Below, piece after piece: positions 17,009-25,866 of a DNA stretch of 54,666 bases. The stretch covers positions 1 through 54,666 of the forward strand of contig JALVUD010000004.1 in assembly GCA_027035765.1 (NCBI GenBank). The letters are read 5' to 3'. The position numbers were made by a program, and so were the translations under genes. Position 1 is the stretch's first letter, and every line of letters starts with the position of its first letter. This stretch comes from Campylobacteraceae bacterium. Lineage in GTDB: Bacteria > Campylobacterota > Campylobacteria > Campylobacterales > Sulfurovaceae. The notes beneath the pieces were generated by a model, which saw only the letters and a program-made list of their open reading frames with translations, had not been told where the DNA came from and did not search any database.

Positions 17009-17160
17009 GGATTGAGGATTGAGAATGGAGAATTTTGGTTGGCGTTGCTATGCAACGCTTTTGTCCAAAAAGGTAAGAAGGTTGGATCGGCGCTTCGCAC
17101 CTGGTGAGAGGGTAAGAAAGACAACTTTCAGCTCTTTCCCAATGACCAATGACAAAATCA
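17009..17160. repeat. Composite intergenic repeat region after the aldolase gene
   Basis: The gap opens with GGATTGAGGATTGAGAATGGAG words. It continues with a perfect hairpin GCGTTGC-TAT-GCAACGC followed by TTTT (17042-17062), which may terminate the ppsA operon, and ends with CCAATGACCAATGACAAA (17139-17156), the reverse complement of the TCATTGG words seen elsewhere. No ORF is credible here. Confidence 0.55.
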
Positions 17161-17177
17161 AATAACAAGGAATTTCA

Positions 17178-18572
17178 ATGAAACATTACGATCTCATCGT
17201 CATCGGCGCCGGTCCCGGCGGTACGCCTGCCGCGACGGCGGCGGCGCAATTCGGCAAAAAGGTGCTCTTCATCGACAAGCGTGGGGAGCCGGGGGGAGAG
17301 TGCCTCTTTGAGGGGTGTATCCCCTCAAAGATCCTGGAAAATGCCGCCAACCGCTACGCGATGCTCCAAAACTCCGGAGCGTTTCATATTGACCTGGAGG
17401 GGGCGCCACAGATACACTGGGAGCAGGTGATCGCCGACAAAGAGGCACTTTTGCAGCGACGCTCCCAGGCGGCGCTGAAGCAGATCGAAGCGATACCCAC
17501 ACTCGATTTCCTCGGAGGAGAGGCGGCTTTCGTCGATGAGCACACTGTGGAAGTGAACGGTGATCGATACAGTTTCGACAAGGCGATCGTCGCCACGGGG
17601 GCGAGTGCGCACATCCCGCCGCTGCAAGGCGAAGGGGTGGCGCACGCCTGGACCAATGCCGATATCTTCAAGCAGACCGAGCTCCCTGACGAGATCGCCT
17701 TTATCGGTGCCGGGGCGATCAGCTGCGAGCTGGTGCAGATGTTCGCCAAACTGGGGGTCAAGTGCCACCTCCTCGAGCGCGGCCCCCGGATCCTCAAGCG
17801 GATCGACGAAGAGGCGGCACTGGCAGTGCAGAAACGGATGCAGGAGCAGGGGATCGACGTGCTCCTGAACGTCACCTTCGGCGAGATCGAAGGCCGGGAA
17901 GGGGATTTTACGATCCGTTACGAACAAAACGGAGAGTCAAAAAGTCTGAAGGTTCCCCATCTGCTCATCGCCACGGGGCGGGCGGCCAACGTCGAGGGCA
18001 TCGGGCTGGAGAAAGCAGGGATCGAATTCGACCGCCACGGTATCAAGGTGGATGAGACGCTCCAGAGCTCACAACCCCATATCTATGCGGTGGGCGACTG
18101 CGCCGTTGGGCCCAAATTCGCCCATTGGGCCAGCTATATGGCCGGGATCGCCGTCCACAATCTTTTTGCACCGATGAAGCACAAGGTGGAGATGGAGAAA
18201 CTGAGCTGGGTGCTTTTCAGTGATCCCCAGATCGCTTCGGTCGGCCTCACCGAAGCCGATGCCGCCAAAGCAGGGATCGAAGTGACGGTGGAAAAATACG
18301 ACTACCGTATTGACGCCCGGGCCCAGATCGACAAAGATATCGACGGGTTCGTCAAATTTGTCATCGAGAAGCAAAGCGGTGTGATCAAAGGGGTCCAGGT
18401 GCTCAGCTACGACGCCTCCAGTCTCAGCGGTGAAGCGTCGCTGATCGTGGCTGCGGGGATGACGCCGATGCAGGTGATGAACACGATCCATCCCCATCCG
18501 ACCCTCACCGAAGGCTTCGGCAAACTGGCACAGAAGATCTTTTTCCAATCGATGATGAAGCGGGGGCGCTGA
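17178..18572 (+). CDS. lpdA: Dihydrolipoyl dehydrogenase-type flavoprotein (E3), copy 1
   Basis: The 464-aa protein has an FAD motif (VIGAGPGGTPAA), the redox pair in GGECLFEGCIPSK (Cys42, Cys47), a second Rossmann motif (IGAGAISCELVQMFAKLG), VGDCAVGPKFAHWA and the C-terminal His/Glu dyad in HPHPTLTEGF. These are all the parts of an E3 reoxidising dihydrolipoamide with NAD+. It sits beside the ppsA/fba unit rather than pdhABC. A second E3-like gene lies at 51267-52595. The next gene begins on the last base of the stop codon. Confidence 0.88.
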   Translation: MKHYDLIVIGAGPGGTPAATAAAQFGKKVLFIDKRGEPGGECLFEGCIPSKILENAANRYAMLQNSGAFHIDLEGAPQIHWEQVIADKEALLQRRSQAALKQIEAIPTLDFLGGEAAFVDEHTVEVNGDRYSFDKAIVATGASAHIPPLQGEGVAHAWTNADIFKQTELPDEIAFIGAGAISCELVQMFAKLGVKCHLLERGPRILKRIDEEAALAVQKRMQEQGIDVLLNVTFGEIEGREGDFTIRYEQNGESKSLKVPHLLIATGRAANVEGIGLEKAGIEFDRHGIKVDETLQSSQPHIYAVGDCAVGPKFAHWASYMAGIAVHNLFAPMKHKVEMEKLSWVLFSDPQIASVGLTEADAAKAGIEVTVEKYDYRIDARAQIDKDIDGFVKFVIEKQSGVIKGVQVLSYDASSLSGEASLIVAAGMTPMQVMNTIHPHPTLTEGFGKLAQKIFFQSMMKRGR

Positions 18573-18811
18573 TGGTACACAAAAACGCCAAACCGAAACC
18601 TTTCAACCGGTCCCGATACTGGAAAGTCTCCTTTGTCTATTTCGTCGTCTTCGTGATGATCGTCTCCTTGATCGACTACTATGCGATGATGGCCTTCAAC
18701 TTCCTCTGGCTCCTGGTGCTCTCAGCAGTACTGGCCCTGGGCGTGGGCTATGTGCATGTAAAGAGCGGGAAAAAAGATCACGTGGACGAGGTGGCGGAGG
18801 AGCTTCTTTGA
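18572..18811 (+). CDS. Small two-helix membrane protein after lpdA
   Basis: The 79-aa product starts in the lpdA stop codon (1-bp overlap), so it is probably translated from the same transcript. It has a basic N-terminus, two hydrophobic helices (VSFVYFVVFVMIVSLIDYY and FNFLWLLVLSAVLALGVGYV) and an acidic tail. I recognise no family. It is too small for a transporter on its own and may be an accessory membrane protein. Real-gene status rests on coupling and composition. Confidence 0.6.
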   Translation: MVHKNAKPKPFNRSRYWKVSFVYFVVFVMIVSLIDYYAMMAFNFLWLLVLSAVLALGVGYVHVKSGKKDHVDEVAEELL

Positions 18812-18813
18812 TT

Positions 18814-18918
18814 GTGCGCTTTGCGCACGGCATTGGGCATTGAGGCAATGGGCATTTTGTTTTTTTCAAATGCCTACTGCCGATTCGCGAAGCGAATCTC
18901 AATGCCTAAATGCCCAAT
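18814..18918. repeat. Modular intergenic repeat (GGCATT words plus two hairpins)
   Basis: Perfect hairpin GTGCGC-TTT-GCGCAC (18814-18828), GCATTGGGCATT words, then TTTTGTTTTTTT, a second hairpin GATTCGC-GAA-GCGAATC (18882-18898), and inverted copies CAATGCC and AATGCCCAAT. The outer words are inverted repeats of each other, so the whole ~105 bp forms a large imperfect palindrome. The T-rich centre could also terminate transcription. Confidence 0.6.
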
Positions 18919-19049
18919 ATTTGCATCAAAAATGACCAGGATAAAGCGCTAAATGCCTTTCCCTTTTGTAACGCAGGTTGCATTCAACGCAATGAAAATC
19001 GGTTAGACTTTGAGAGTGTAACAAACAAAAAACTGCATGGAGGTGCACA

Positions 19050-19616
19050 ATGTGGAACTATGGAATGCTGCCCGACGATTCGCAGCTGCTCGGTAAATTC
19101 TCCAAACACGCGACGATCGCCGGGATCGTGATGATCATTCTGGGAACCCTGGCGATCATCTATCCCTTTGCCGGATCGCTCTTTACCGTGGCGTTTATCG
19201 CCTGGCTGATGATCTTCGGCGGCTTTATGGCAGGCTTCGCCACGGCCAAGACCAACCCCAAAGACTGGCTCGGCTGGTTCAAAGCCTTTATCCTGATCCT
19301 GACGGGTGCGCTGATGATCTTCAAACCCGGTGTCGGCATTCAGGCGGTCGGTTTGATCCTGGCGATCTACTTCCTGCTGGACACCTTCGCCGGTTTCGCC
19401 ATGGGAGAGATGATGCGCCCTGCCAAAGGGTGGTGGCTCTGGACCCTCAACGGGGTGCTGTCGCTGATTCTGGCCATCATCTTTCTGAGCTCCTGGATCA
19501 ATGTGGCGGAGACAGCCTGGCTGATCGGTATTTTCGTGGGAATCAGTCTGCTCTTTGACGGATTCGCTCTGCTTTTTATGGGCAGTACGTTCAAAAAGCT
19601 CTCCCGGGGAGAATGA
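19050..19616 (+). CDS. HdeD-family (DUF308) membrane protein
   Basis: The 188-aa product has about six hydrophobic segments arranged as three repeats typical of HdeD/DUF308, for example GIVMIILGTLAIIYPF, GWFKAFILILTGALMIFKPGVGI and TLNGVLSLILAIIFL. HdeD in E. coli contributes to acid resistance at high cell density; the molecular role is unknown. GGAGGTGCACA precedes the ATG. An intrinsic terminator follows. With YfdX and the H+-ATPase nearby, it fits an acid/pH-stress theme, but that is inference from context. Confidence 0.8.
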   Translation: MWNYGMLPDDSQLLGKFSKHATIAGIVMIILGTLAIIYPFAGSLFTVAFIAWLMIFGGFMAGFATAKTNPKDWLGWFKAFILILTGALMIFKPGVGIQAVGLILAIYFLLDTFAGFAMGEMMRPAKGWWLWTLNGVLSLILAIIFLSSWINVAETAWLIGIFVGISLLFDGFALLFMGSTFKKLSRGE

Positions 19617-19635
19617 TCTCCCACCGCTTATCCGT

Positions 19636-19663
19636 CCGGGAATCCTCTTCCCGGTTCTTCTTT
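19636..19663 (+). terminator. Intrinsic terminator after the HdeD-like gene
   Basis: Perfect 7-bp arms CCGGGAA (19636-19642) and TTCCCGG (19648-19654) with loop TCCTC, then TTCTTCTTT. It lies 20 bp after the stop and 25 bp before the enolase start. Confidence 0.8.
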
Positions 19664-19687
19664 ACACATCGTTAGAAAGGATTGATC

Positions 19688-20965
19688 ATGGCAGCCACAT
19701 CCATCGCCGATATCGGAGCGATTGAGATACTGGATTCCCGCGGCAATCCCACCGTCCGTGTCTTTGTGACTCTGGAGGATGGGACGCGGGTGAGTGCGTC
19801 GGTCCCCTCGGGGGCCAGTACCGGCGAGTACGAAGCCGTGGAACTGCGTGACGGTGACCCGGCCCGCTACGGGGGCAAGGGGGTGCTCAAAGCCTGCAAC
19901 AATGTCAACGAGGTGATCGCTCCGGCCCTCAAGGGGATGGATGCGAGGGAGCAGCTGCTCATCGACCGGACCATGATCGAACTCGACGGTACCGAGAACA
20001 AGGGGCACCTGGGGGCCAACGCGATTCTGGGGGTCTCCATGGCCGTGGCCAAAGCGGCCGCCGCGGCGGAGGGCGAAGAGCTCTACCGCTATCTGGGCGG
20101 CAGCGAGGCCCGTCGTCTGCCGGTGCCCTGTATGAACATCCTCAACGGCGGGGAACATGCCGACAACAGCGTCGATTTCCAGGAGTTTATGGCGGTGCCT
20201 CACGGGGCGCCAACCTTTGGCGAAGGGCTCCGCTATGTCGCCGAAACCTTCCATACGCTCAAAAAGATCCTGGAGGCCAAAGGCTACTCCACCGCTGTCG
20301 GCGACGAGGGGGGCTTCGCGCCCAACCTGGGCAGCAACGAAGAGGCCATCGAGCTGATCGTCGAGGCGATCGAAAAGAGCGGCTACAAGCCCGGCATCGA
20401 TATCTCCATCGCCATCGACAGTGCCGCGACCTCTTTCTCCACCGACAAGAAGGGGCATTATGACCTGCGATGGTCGGGAGCCGGCAAGATGACCAGCGAC
20501 GATCTGATCGCCCTGGCCAAGGAGTGGGTGGCCAAATACCCTATCATCCTCTGGGAGGATCCTCTGGCCGAGGAGGATTGGGAGGGCTTTGCCAAATTCA
20601 CCGCCGAGCTGGGGGACAAGATCGAAGTGGTCGGCGACGATATCTTCGTCACCAACACCAAATTCATCCGGCGCGGCATCGAACAGCACACCGCCAACGC
20701 CTCACTGATCAAGCTCAATCAGATCGGCTCCGTCACCGAGACGGTGGATGCGGTGCGGCTCTGTATCGAGCACGGCTGGCGGGCCTTCCTCTCCCACCGC
20801 TCCGGCGAAACGGCCGATACCTTTCTGGCCGACTTCTCCGTGGCGATGGGGACGGGACATCTCAAGAGCGGCTCCGCCTCCCGCAGTGAACGCCTGGCCA
20901 AATACAATCGGATCCTGGAGATCGAGGCGCAATTGGGTGCCGATGCCCTCTATTACTGGAAATAA
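19688..20965 (+). CDS. eno: Enolase
   Basis: The start at 19688 ([25 protein letters not shown]) fits the family and has GAAAGGA upstream; a TTG six bases earlier is less likely. The 425-aa protein has [41 protein letters not shown], the catalytic lysine in [13 protein letters not shown] and [10 protein letters not shown]. It converts 2-phosphoglycerate to PEP reversibly. With PpsA, GpmA (44335) and aldolase (16088) in the same window it supports a clustered lower-glycolysis/gluconeogenesis block. Length and all active-site residues look normal. Confidence 0.97.
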   Translation: MAATSIADIGAIEILDSRGNPTVRVFVTLEDGTRVSASVPSGASTGEYEAVELRDGDPARYGGKGVLKACNNVNEVIAPALKGMDAREQLLIDRTMIELDGTENKGHLGANAILGVSMAVAKAAAAAEGEELYRYLGGSEARRLPVPCMNILNGGEHADNSVDFQEFMAVPHGAPTFGEGLRYVAETFHTLKKILEAKGYSTAVGDEGGFAPNLGSNEEAIELIVEAIEKSGYKPGIDISIAIDSAATSFSTDKKGHYDLRWSGAGKMTSDDLIALAKEWVAKYPIILWEDPLAEEDWEGFAKFTAELGDKIEVVGDDIFVTNTKFIRRGIEQHTANASLIKLNQIGSVTETVDAVRLCIEHGWRAFLSHRSGETADTFLADFSVAMGTGHLKSGSASRSERLAKYNRILEIEAQLGADALYYWK

Positions 20966-20980
20966 CAACGCGCTCTCCTT

Positions 20981-21042
20981 CCGGTATCCAGGGTTTGGAA
21001 TACCTATTTTGCCCTGGATGCTGAATCAAGTTCAGGATGACG
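20981..21042. repeat. Palindromic GTCATCCTGA-type intergenic repeat, copy 1 (left arm shortened)
   Basis: The right part (CCCTGGATGCTGAATC and TTCAGGATGACG) matches the full-length copies at 23703, 27118 and 37216. The left arm keeps only CCGGTATCCAGG. Core words are TCCAGG ... CCTGGA around a ~20-nt loop. Confidence 0.65.
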
Positions 21043-21111
21043 AGAGGATACAGATCGTTGACCGGTAGCTTATATATCAATAAATATTAAAACACTAAAA
21101 TAGGGATGGAT

Positions 21112-22455
21112 ATGTCATCACAAAGCGGCAAAACCAAAGCCTTCGGACTCTGGAGCGCTATATTTCTAGGGATCGGCTCCATGGTGGGGGCGGGGATCTT
21201 CATCGTCATCGGCCAAGCCGGAGCCATCGCCGGCAATCTCGTCTGGCTCTCCTTCGTGTTGGGTGGGATCGCCGCGGCATTGAGCGGCTACTCCCTGGCC
21301 AAGCTGGCGATGCGCTATCCCTCCCGGGGCGGGATTGTGGAGTATCTGGTGCAGGGCTACGGCGAGGGGGTCTTCTCCGGAGCGGCCAGCGTGTTGTTCT
21401 ATTTTGCTGGGCTCATCGCCATCGCCGCCATCGCCAAGAGTTTCGGCACCTACGCCGCGACCTTCTGGCACGCGCAGGCCCAGAGCTGGGTGGTGGACGC
21501 CTTCGCTCTGGGGATTTTGGGCTTTTTCCTCCTGGTCAATCTCGTCGGCGCCACTTTCGTCGCCCGCTCGGAAAATCTCATCGTTATCATCAAGGTTACG
21601 ATCCTGACGGTATTCGCCGTGGCGGCGCTTTTTACGGTCAAGCCCCAATACCTCTCCGCTTCCGCCATGCCGCCTCTTAAGGATATGCTCTTTGCCACGG
21701 GATTGACCTTTTTCGCCTATCAGGGGTTCAGCGTCATCACCAATACGGTGGAAGATATGCAAAACCCCGCCCGTACGATGATGCGGGCGATGATGGGGGC
21801 GATCGCCATCGTAGCGTTGCTCTATATCGTTACCGCCGTGGCGGTGCTGGGGAATCTCCCTCTCGAGAAGGTGATCGAGACCAAGGACTACGCCCTGGCC
21901 GAGGCGGCCAAGCCGGTCTTTGGGGTCTGGGGCTTCAAGATCATGGCGGCGACGGCCCTGCTGGCCACTGCTTCGGCGATCAACGCCTCCCTCTATGCCA
22001 CCGCTGACATCGGCTATACCATGGCCAAAGAGGGGAACCTCCCCAAAATCTACAGCTACAACGTCTTTCGTTCCTTCGAAGGGCTCATCATCAGCGTGCT
22101 CTTGATCGTACCGCTGGTGCTCTTTTTTGACCTGACGGCGGTGACGACCGTGGCGGCCCTGGCGGTGCTGGTGGTCCAGGGGCTCACCCATGTGGGCCAT
22201 CTGATGCGGCTCAAAGAGACCGGAGCCAATCCCTGGCTTGTGGCTCTGGCGGCGCTGGCCATGTTCGCCATCTCGGGCATGACACTGGTCTATACCAGCC
22301 GACACGAACCGATGATCGGCTATTATCTCTTGGGAGCGTTTGCCCTGGCCTTTTTGGTCGAAGTGGGGCTGCGTCTGGCGACGAAGCGGATCGTCACCCG
22401 CCAGATCGTGGATCTGTTCAATTTCAAAAGGTGGGAAGAGGAGAAACGGATATGA
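21112..22455 (+). CDS. APC-superfamily amino-acid permease
   Basis: About 12 hydrophobic segments; the N-terminal motif GIGSMVGAGIFIVIGQAG is the APC unwound TM1 (GxGxxIGxGIF), and YQGFSVITNTVEDMQNPARTMMRAM matches the TM6 region and following loop (E/D-NPxRxxP-like). The start at 21112 (MSSQSGK) is preferred to 21106, because AGGGATGG then lies at proper distance. It should import amino acids or amines with H+ or Na+. Its stop overlaps the next membrane gene by ATGA, so the two are coupled. Substrate is unknown. It ends with a charged cytosolic tail. Confidence 0.86.
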   Translation: MSSQSGKTKAFGLWSAIFLGIGSMVGAGIFIVIGQAGAIAGNLVWLSFVLGGIAAALSGYSLAKLAMRYPSRGGIVEYLVQGYGEGVFSGAASVLFYFAGLIAIAAIAKSFGTYAATFWHAQAQSWVVDAFALGILGFFLLVNLVGATFVARSENLIVIIKVTILTVFAVAALFTVKPQYLSASAMPPLKDMLFATGLTFFAYQGFSVITNTVEDMQNPARTMMRAMMGAIAIVALLYIVTAVAVLGNLPLEKVIETKDYALAEAAKPVFGVWGFKIMAATALLATASAINASLYATADIGYTMAKEGNLPKIYSYNVFRSFEGLIISVLLIVPLVLFFDLTAVTTVAALAVLVVQGLTHVGHLMRLKETGANPWLVALAALAMFAISGMTLVYTSRHEPMIGYYLLGAFALAFLVEVGLRLATKRIVTRQIVDLFNFKRWEEEKRI

Positions 22456-23660
22456 TCGCCAACGTTATCGTTATTTTCACGACCCTGGTGTTGACGCTGC
22501 TGCTTTTTTCCAAACCGGTAGAGAAGAGCTCCTGGTGGGCCGCGACGGTGATTCCGTTGGCCTCCATCATCGGGAGCGGCTTTCTGGTCGTTGCGCCGAT
22601 TTTGCAGATGAGTATGGGCCGCTATGCCGCTTTGGCGATGGCGGGGCTGGTGACGCTGGCCTATCTCATCGGAGCGGCGATCCGTTTCAACATCCGCTGG
22701 GTCGAGCCCAAACTGGCAGCAGGGACCCTGCATTCGGCTCCCAAAGGGCTGGAAGTCCTCTCCCAGTGGGCGCTCTCTTTTGCCTATGTGGTCTCAGTGA
22801 CCTACTATCTGGCGCTTTTTGGGGACTTCCTTTTGCGGGGAGTCAACGTGGTCAATCCGATACTCTCCCACACCATCACGACGGCGGTGTTGATCTTTAT
22901 CGCCGTATACGGACGCCACCGGGGATTCAATTTCCTTGGGCGTTTCGAAGCGCTGAAACTGGGGATCATCGGCGGATTGCTGGCGGGACTGGTCTGGGGC
23001 AACTGGAAAGCCTGGGAAACGGGGATCTGGCATCTGCCCGCTACCGGGACCCCGACATTGCATGACTGGCGGATTCTGCTGGGGATGCTGATCGTGGTGC
23101 AGGGCTTCGAGACTTCCCGCTATCTGGGGGACAAATTTCCACCCCTGCTGCGGATCCGCACCATGCGCTACGCCCAGTGGATCAGCGGGGGTATCTATGT
23201 GGTCTATATCGCGTTGATGCTCTATTATTTCAATTATCCGCTTCCGCCCCAGGGGCAGGATACGGCGATCATCACCCTGAGCAAACATGTAGCGCTGGTG
23301 CTGCCGGTGATGCTGCTGGTCCTGGCGCTCATCGCTCAGTTCGATGCGGCCATCGCCGATGCCCAGGGAGGCAGCGGGCTTTTGGAGGAGCTGAGCCGCC
23401 GCCGGATTACCCTGGCTACAGGCTATCTGATCATCGCCGTGGGCGGGATCCTCATCGTCTGGAGCTCCAATATCTTCCAGATCATCACTTACGCTTCCCA
23501 GGCCTTTGCACTCTACTATATGCTCCAGAGTATGGTAGCGGCGCTGACGGCGGCCAAGCATGAGGATATTCCCCATCGCTGGCCCAAGTTTTTCGGCTTT
23601 GCATTGGTGGCGGCAATGGCGGCGACGGTGGTACTCTTCGGAATTCCTGCCGGAGGGTGA
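22452..23660 (+). CDS. Uncharacterised APC-like (LeuT-fold) membrane protein
   Basis: The start at 22452 overlaps the permease stop by ATGA; the longer frame from 22431 is less likely. The 402-aa product has about 11 membrane segments. An N-terminal Gly-rich break (PLASIIGSGFLVVAPIL) and a mid-protein VQGFETSRYLGDKFPP recall TM1 and TM6 of LeuT-fold carriers. I do not know a characterised homologue. The tight coupling suggests it works with or on the same substrate as the permease, but this is inference. Confidence 0.65.
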   Translation: MIANVIVIFTTLVLTLLLFSKPVEKSSWWAATVIPLASIIGSGFLVVAPILQMSMGRYAALAMAGLVTLAYLIGAAIRFNIRWVEPKLAAGTLHSAPKGLEVLSQWALSFAYVVSVTYYLALFGDFLLRGVNVVNPILSHTITTAVLIFIAVYGRHRGFNFLGRFEALKLGIIGGLLAGLVWGNWKAWETGIWHLPATGTPTLHDWRILLGMLIVVQGFETSRYLGDKFPPLLRIRTMRYAQWISGGIYVVYIALMLYYFNYPLPPQGQDTAIITLSKHVALVLPVMLLVLALIAQFDAAIADAQGGSGLLEELSRRRITLATGYLIIAVGGILIVWSSNIFQIITYASQAFALYYMLQSMVAALTAAKHEDIPHRWPKFFGFALVAAMAATVVLFGIPAGG

Positions 23661-23702
23661 GGCGAATTGATGTATCATTCTGGAAAGAGTAGGGAATGAT
23701 TC

Positions 23703-23781
23703 CGTCATTCTGAGCTTGACTTAGGATCCGGCATTATGAGGTATTCCAACGCCTGGATCCCGGGTCAAGCCCGGGATGACG
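23703..23781. repeat. Palindromic GTCATCCTGA-type repeat, full-length copy
   Basis: Ends CGTCATTCTGAGC... and ...CCCGGGATGACG are inverted copies; inner words are TTAGGATCCGG and GCCTGGATCCCGGGTC. The element is ~79 bp with a ~20-nt centre. It sits alone in the 203-bp gap after the APC-like gene. Confidence 0.75.
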
Positions 23782-23863
23782 TATAGCGTTTTATTGAACC
23801 AAAATTATGCAGATGGCGTGCCGGCTAATGCATAGTTTGGGTTGAGTTCAAAAGGGGGATAGG

Positions 23864-24439
23864 ATGGTCGATTGGGAGCGGGTGAGGGAGCTGGCGCAGC
23901 GGCTGAAGGAGACGGAGGAAGCGCTCTATCGGGAGTTACGGGACGAAAGAGAGAAGGTCTCCTGCGATTTTGCCGAAGAGCGGATCGGCCTTTGGGACTA
24001 TATCCGCCGGGGGAAGATCTCCTACGGATTGACCGCTCCGGTGATCTACGGGATGATCGTGCCTGCCGTAATCCTCGATCTTTGTGTCACGGTCTATCAG
24101 GCGGTCTGTTTCCCGGTCTACGGTATTCCCAAAGTGCGGCGTCGGGACTATATCGCCCTGGATCGGCATCGACTACCCTATCTCAACGCTCTGCAGAAGC
24201 TCAACTGCGTCTATTGCGGCTACTTCAACGGCCTCATCGACTATGTCCGGGAGATCGCCTCCCGCACCGAGCAGTTCTGGTGCCCCATCCGCCACGCCCG
24301 GCGGGTCAAAGGCGTCCCCACCCGCTATTGGCATTTCCTGCGCTACGGCGACGGCAAAGATCTGAACCGCCGCTGGATACAGTTGCGCGAAGAGCTGCAT
24401 GAGATGGAGAAACGTGAATCGTCCTCTGATGTGGAATAG
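23864..24439 (+). CDS. Conserved hypothetical protein with paired cysteine motifs
   Basis: The 191-aa product begins with a charged coiled-coil-like helix (REL...ETEEALYRELRDER). It has one long hydrophobic stretch (GLTAPVIYGMIVPAVILDLCVTVYQAVCFPVYG, residues ~55-87) and then NCVYCGYFNGLIDYVREIASRTEQFWCPIRHARR, with Cys at three places like a metal or redox site. GGGGGATAGG precedes the ATG. It resembles conserved proteins of unknown function in proteobacteria with the same CxYCxYFNG/EQFWCPI pattern, by my recollection. It is probably inner-membrane associated. No function can be assigned. Confidence 0.7.
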   Translation: MVDWERVRELAQRLKETEEALYRELRDEREKVSCDFAEERIGLWDYIRRGKISYGLTAPVIYGMIVPAVILDLCVTVYQAVCFPVYGIPKVRRRDYIALDRHRLPYLNALQKLNCVYCGYFNGLIDYVREIASRTEQFWCPIRHARRVKGVPTRYWHFLRYGDGKDLNRRWIQLREELHEMEKRESSSDVE

Positions 24440-24446
24440 TCGAGTA

Positions 24447-24572
24447 GGGTGGGCTCTTCGAGCCCAGCGGATGAAGGTTGGATCTTTACCGAGAACAGGG
24501 TGTGTTATAGGACTTTTGGAGCGCTAGTCGGTGGGCCAGTAGGGCCCACCCTGAACCGAGTTCAGGATGACG
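24447..24572. repeat. Composite inverted repeat running into the 3' end of the ClC gene
   Basis: Outer arms GGGTGGGC (24447-24454) and GCCCACCC (24544-24551) are perfect inverted copies. Inside are the hairpin GGGCTC-TTC-GAGCCC and the arms TGGGCC/GGCCCA. It is followed at once by a half-copy of the other palindrome family, CTGAACCGAGTTCAGGATGACG (24551-24572). The minus-strand stop of the ClC gene (24562-24564) lies inside this half-copy. Confidence 0.65.
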
Positions 24573-25866
24573 GGGGCGTCTTTCCCAGAGTAGTGGGACT
24601 GTCGGCAGTCAGCTTCTCGATACCGAAGATCCGGTTCATCAGGTAGCCGCTCAGCACCACGGTGACGGCGGTGGGGACGATGATATTGTAGTCGTAGGTG
24701 ATCTCCAGAGCCAGGACCACGGCGGTCAGGGGCAGGCGCATCACGACCCCCATGAAGACCGCCGCGCCGATGGCGGCGAAGGCGTAGGAGTGGACGGCGA
24801 AGCCTCCGTAGAGGTTGAGCGCTTCGCCGTAGCCGTAGCCCACCAGGGCGCCGATGCTCATCAGGGGCAAAAAGAGCCCGCCCACGGCGTTGGCGTAGAT
24901 GGCGATGACCGTTCCCAGAATCCGCAGCAGTACCACCGTCAGGATCAAAAGCAGTGAGATATGGATCTGGCCGTTGATCAGCGCGGCGACCATCTGATGC
25001 CCCGAAAAGGTGGCGATAGGGGCCAGGTGCAGCAGTGTGCCGACCGTCGCCCCGCCGATGAGGGCAAAGAAGAGATTACGCCAGCGTCCCAGTCGACGAT
25101 GCATCAGCCAATCCAGAAGTGCCAGCAGACGCTTTTTGAGGATCAGGTAGAGTCCCAGCGTCACGATCATCACGGGAAGGAAGAGCAAAGAGGCCAGGAG
25201 ATAGTCGTAGTCGAAACGGCGTCCGGTCGAATAGTGAAAGACCAGGGGCTCGAGAAACTGATTGGCCACACCGAAAGCGACGGCGGCTCCCAGAATAATC
25301 GGACCCATCAAACGATCGAGAAAGGGAGCGGTGATATTTTCCAGCGCGAAGGTGATCCCCGTCACCGGCGAGACGAAGACCGCGGCGATCCCGCTGCTGG
25401 CCCCGATGCTGATCAGCAGGGTCACGAAACGCCGCGGTAGTGAAAAAAGGGCATTGAGTTTGTGGGCGATCATGGCGCCGATAGCGGCGGAGGGACCTTC
25501 GTTACCCACGTTGAAACCGCTAGCCAGCGAAAGGGTCGAAGCGAAAATTTTCAGTATCAACCCCCGGAGGGTGACAGTGTAGCGTTTCTCTTCGACAGCC
25601 TGGGCGATTTCGGCCACGCCGTATTCCCGAACGGTGGGGTCGAGAGCGATGAGGCGATTGACGATCAGGATCGCCACCGTCGGCACCGCATAGAGATACC
25701 AGACCGGCAGCGTGTCGTAGGTGGAGAGGGGATTGCCGAGAAAGAGCAGCCGGGTGAGCCCCTCGGTCGAAAGGACATAGAGGGTTACAGCCGCACCGAC
25801 CAGAAGGCCGGCCAAGACCGAGATTGCCAGGATACGTATCGGAAGGGCTCCGGGCACGTTTCTCAT
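24562..25866 (-). CDS. ClC-family chloride channel or Cl-/H+ antiporter
   Basis: The 434-aa membrane protein has the ClC selectivity motif GFNVGNEGPSAAIG, which keeps the gating glutamate of GxEGP, plus ISIGASSGIAAVFVSPVTGITFALE, with the helix-N-side Glu. About 16 helices fit the family. The start at 25866 gives the common ATGA overlap with the MarC gene upstream; an in-frame ATG at 25872 is the alternative. The last codons (TPPSS then stop) are encoded by a half-copy of a palindromic repeat, so the natural C-terminus may have been trimmed. Chloride movement coupled to protons would support pH and volume control. Confidence 0.88.
   Translation of the reverse strand: MRNVPGALPIRILAISVLAGLLVGAAVTLYVLSTEGLTRLLFLGNPLSTYDTLPVWYLYAVPTVAILIVNRLIALDPTVREYGVAEIAQAVEEKRYTVTLRGLILKIFASTLSLASGFNVGNEGPSAAIGAMIAHKLNALFSLPRRFVTLLISIGASSGIAAVFVSPVTGITFALENITAPFLDRLMGPIILGAAVAFGVANQFLEPLVFHYSTGRRFDYDYLLASLLFLPVMIVTLGLYLILKKRLLALLDWLMHRRLGRWRNLFFALIGGATVGTLLHLAPIATFSGHQMVAALINGQIHISLLLILTVVLLRILGTVIAIYANAVGGLFLPLMSIGALVGYGYGEALNLYGGFAVHSYAFAAIGAAVFMGVVMRLPLTAVVLALEITYDYNIIVPTAVTVVLSGYLMNRIFGIEKLTADSPTTLGKTPPSS

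Noticed and set aside
17042-17062. Hairpin considered as a tRNA or ncRNA fragment
   Set aside because: A simple 7-bp stem with a 3-nt loop and TTTT; no cloverleaf or other structure.
18910-19131. Small Cys-containing ORF before the HdeD-like gene
   Set aside because: It starts in a repeat, runs through the HdeD ribosome site and overlaps that gene in another frame; no independent start signal.
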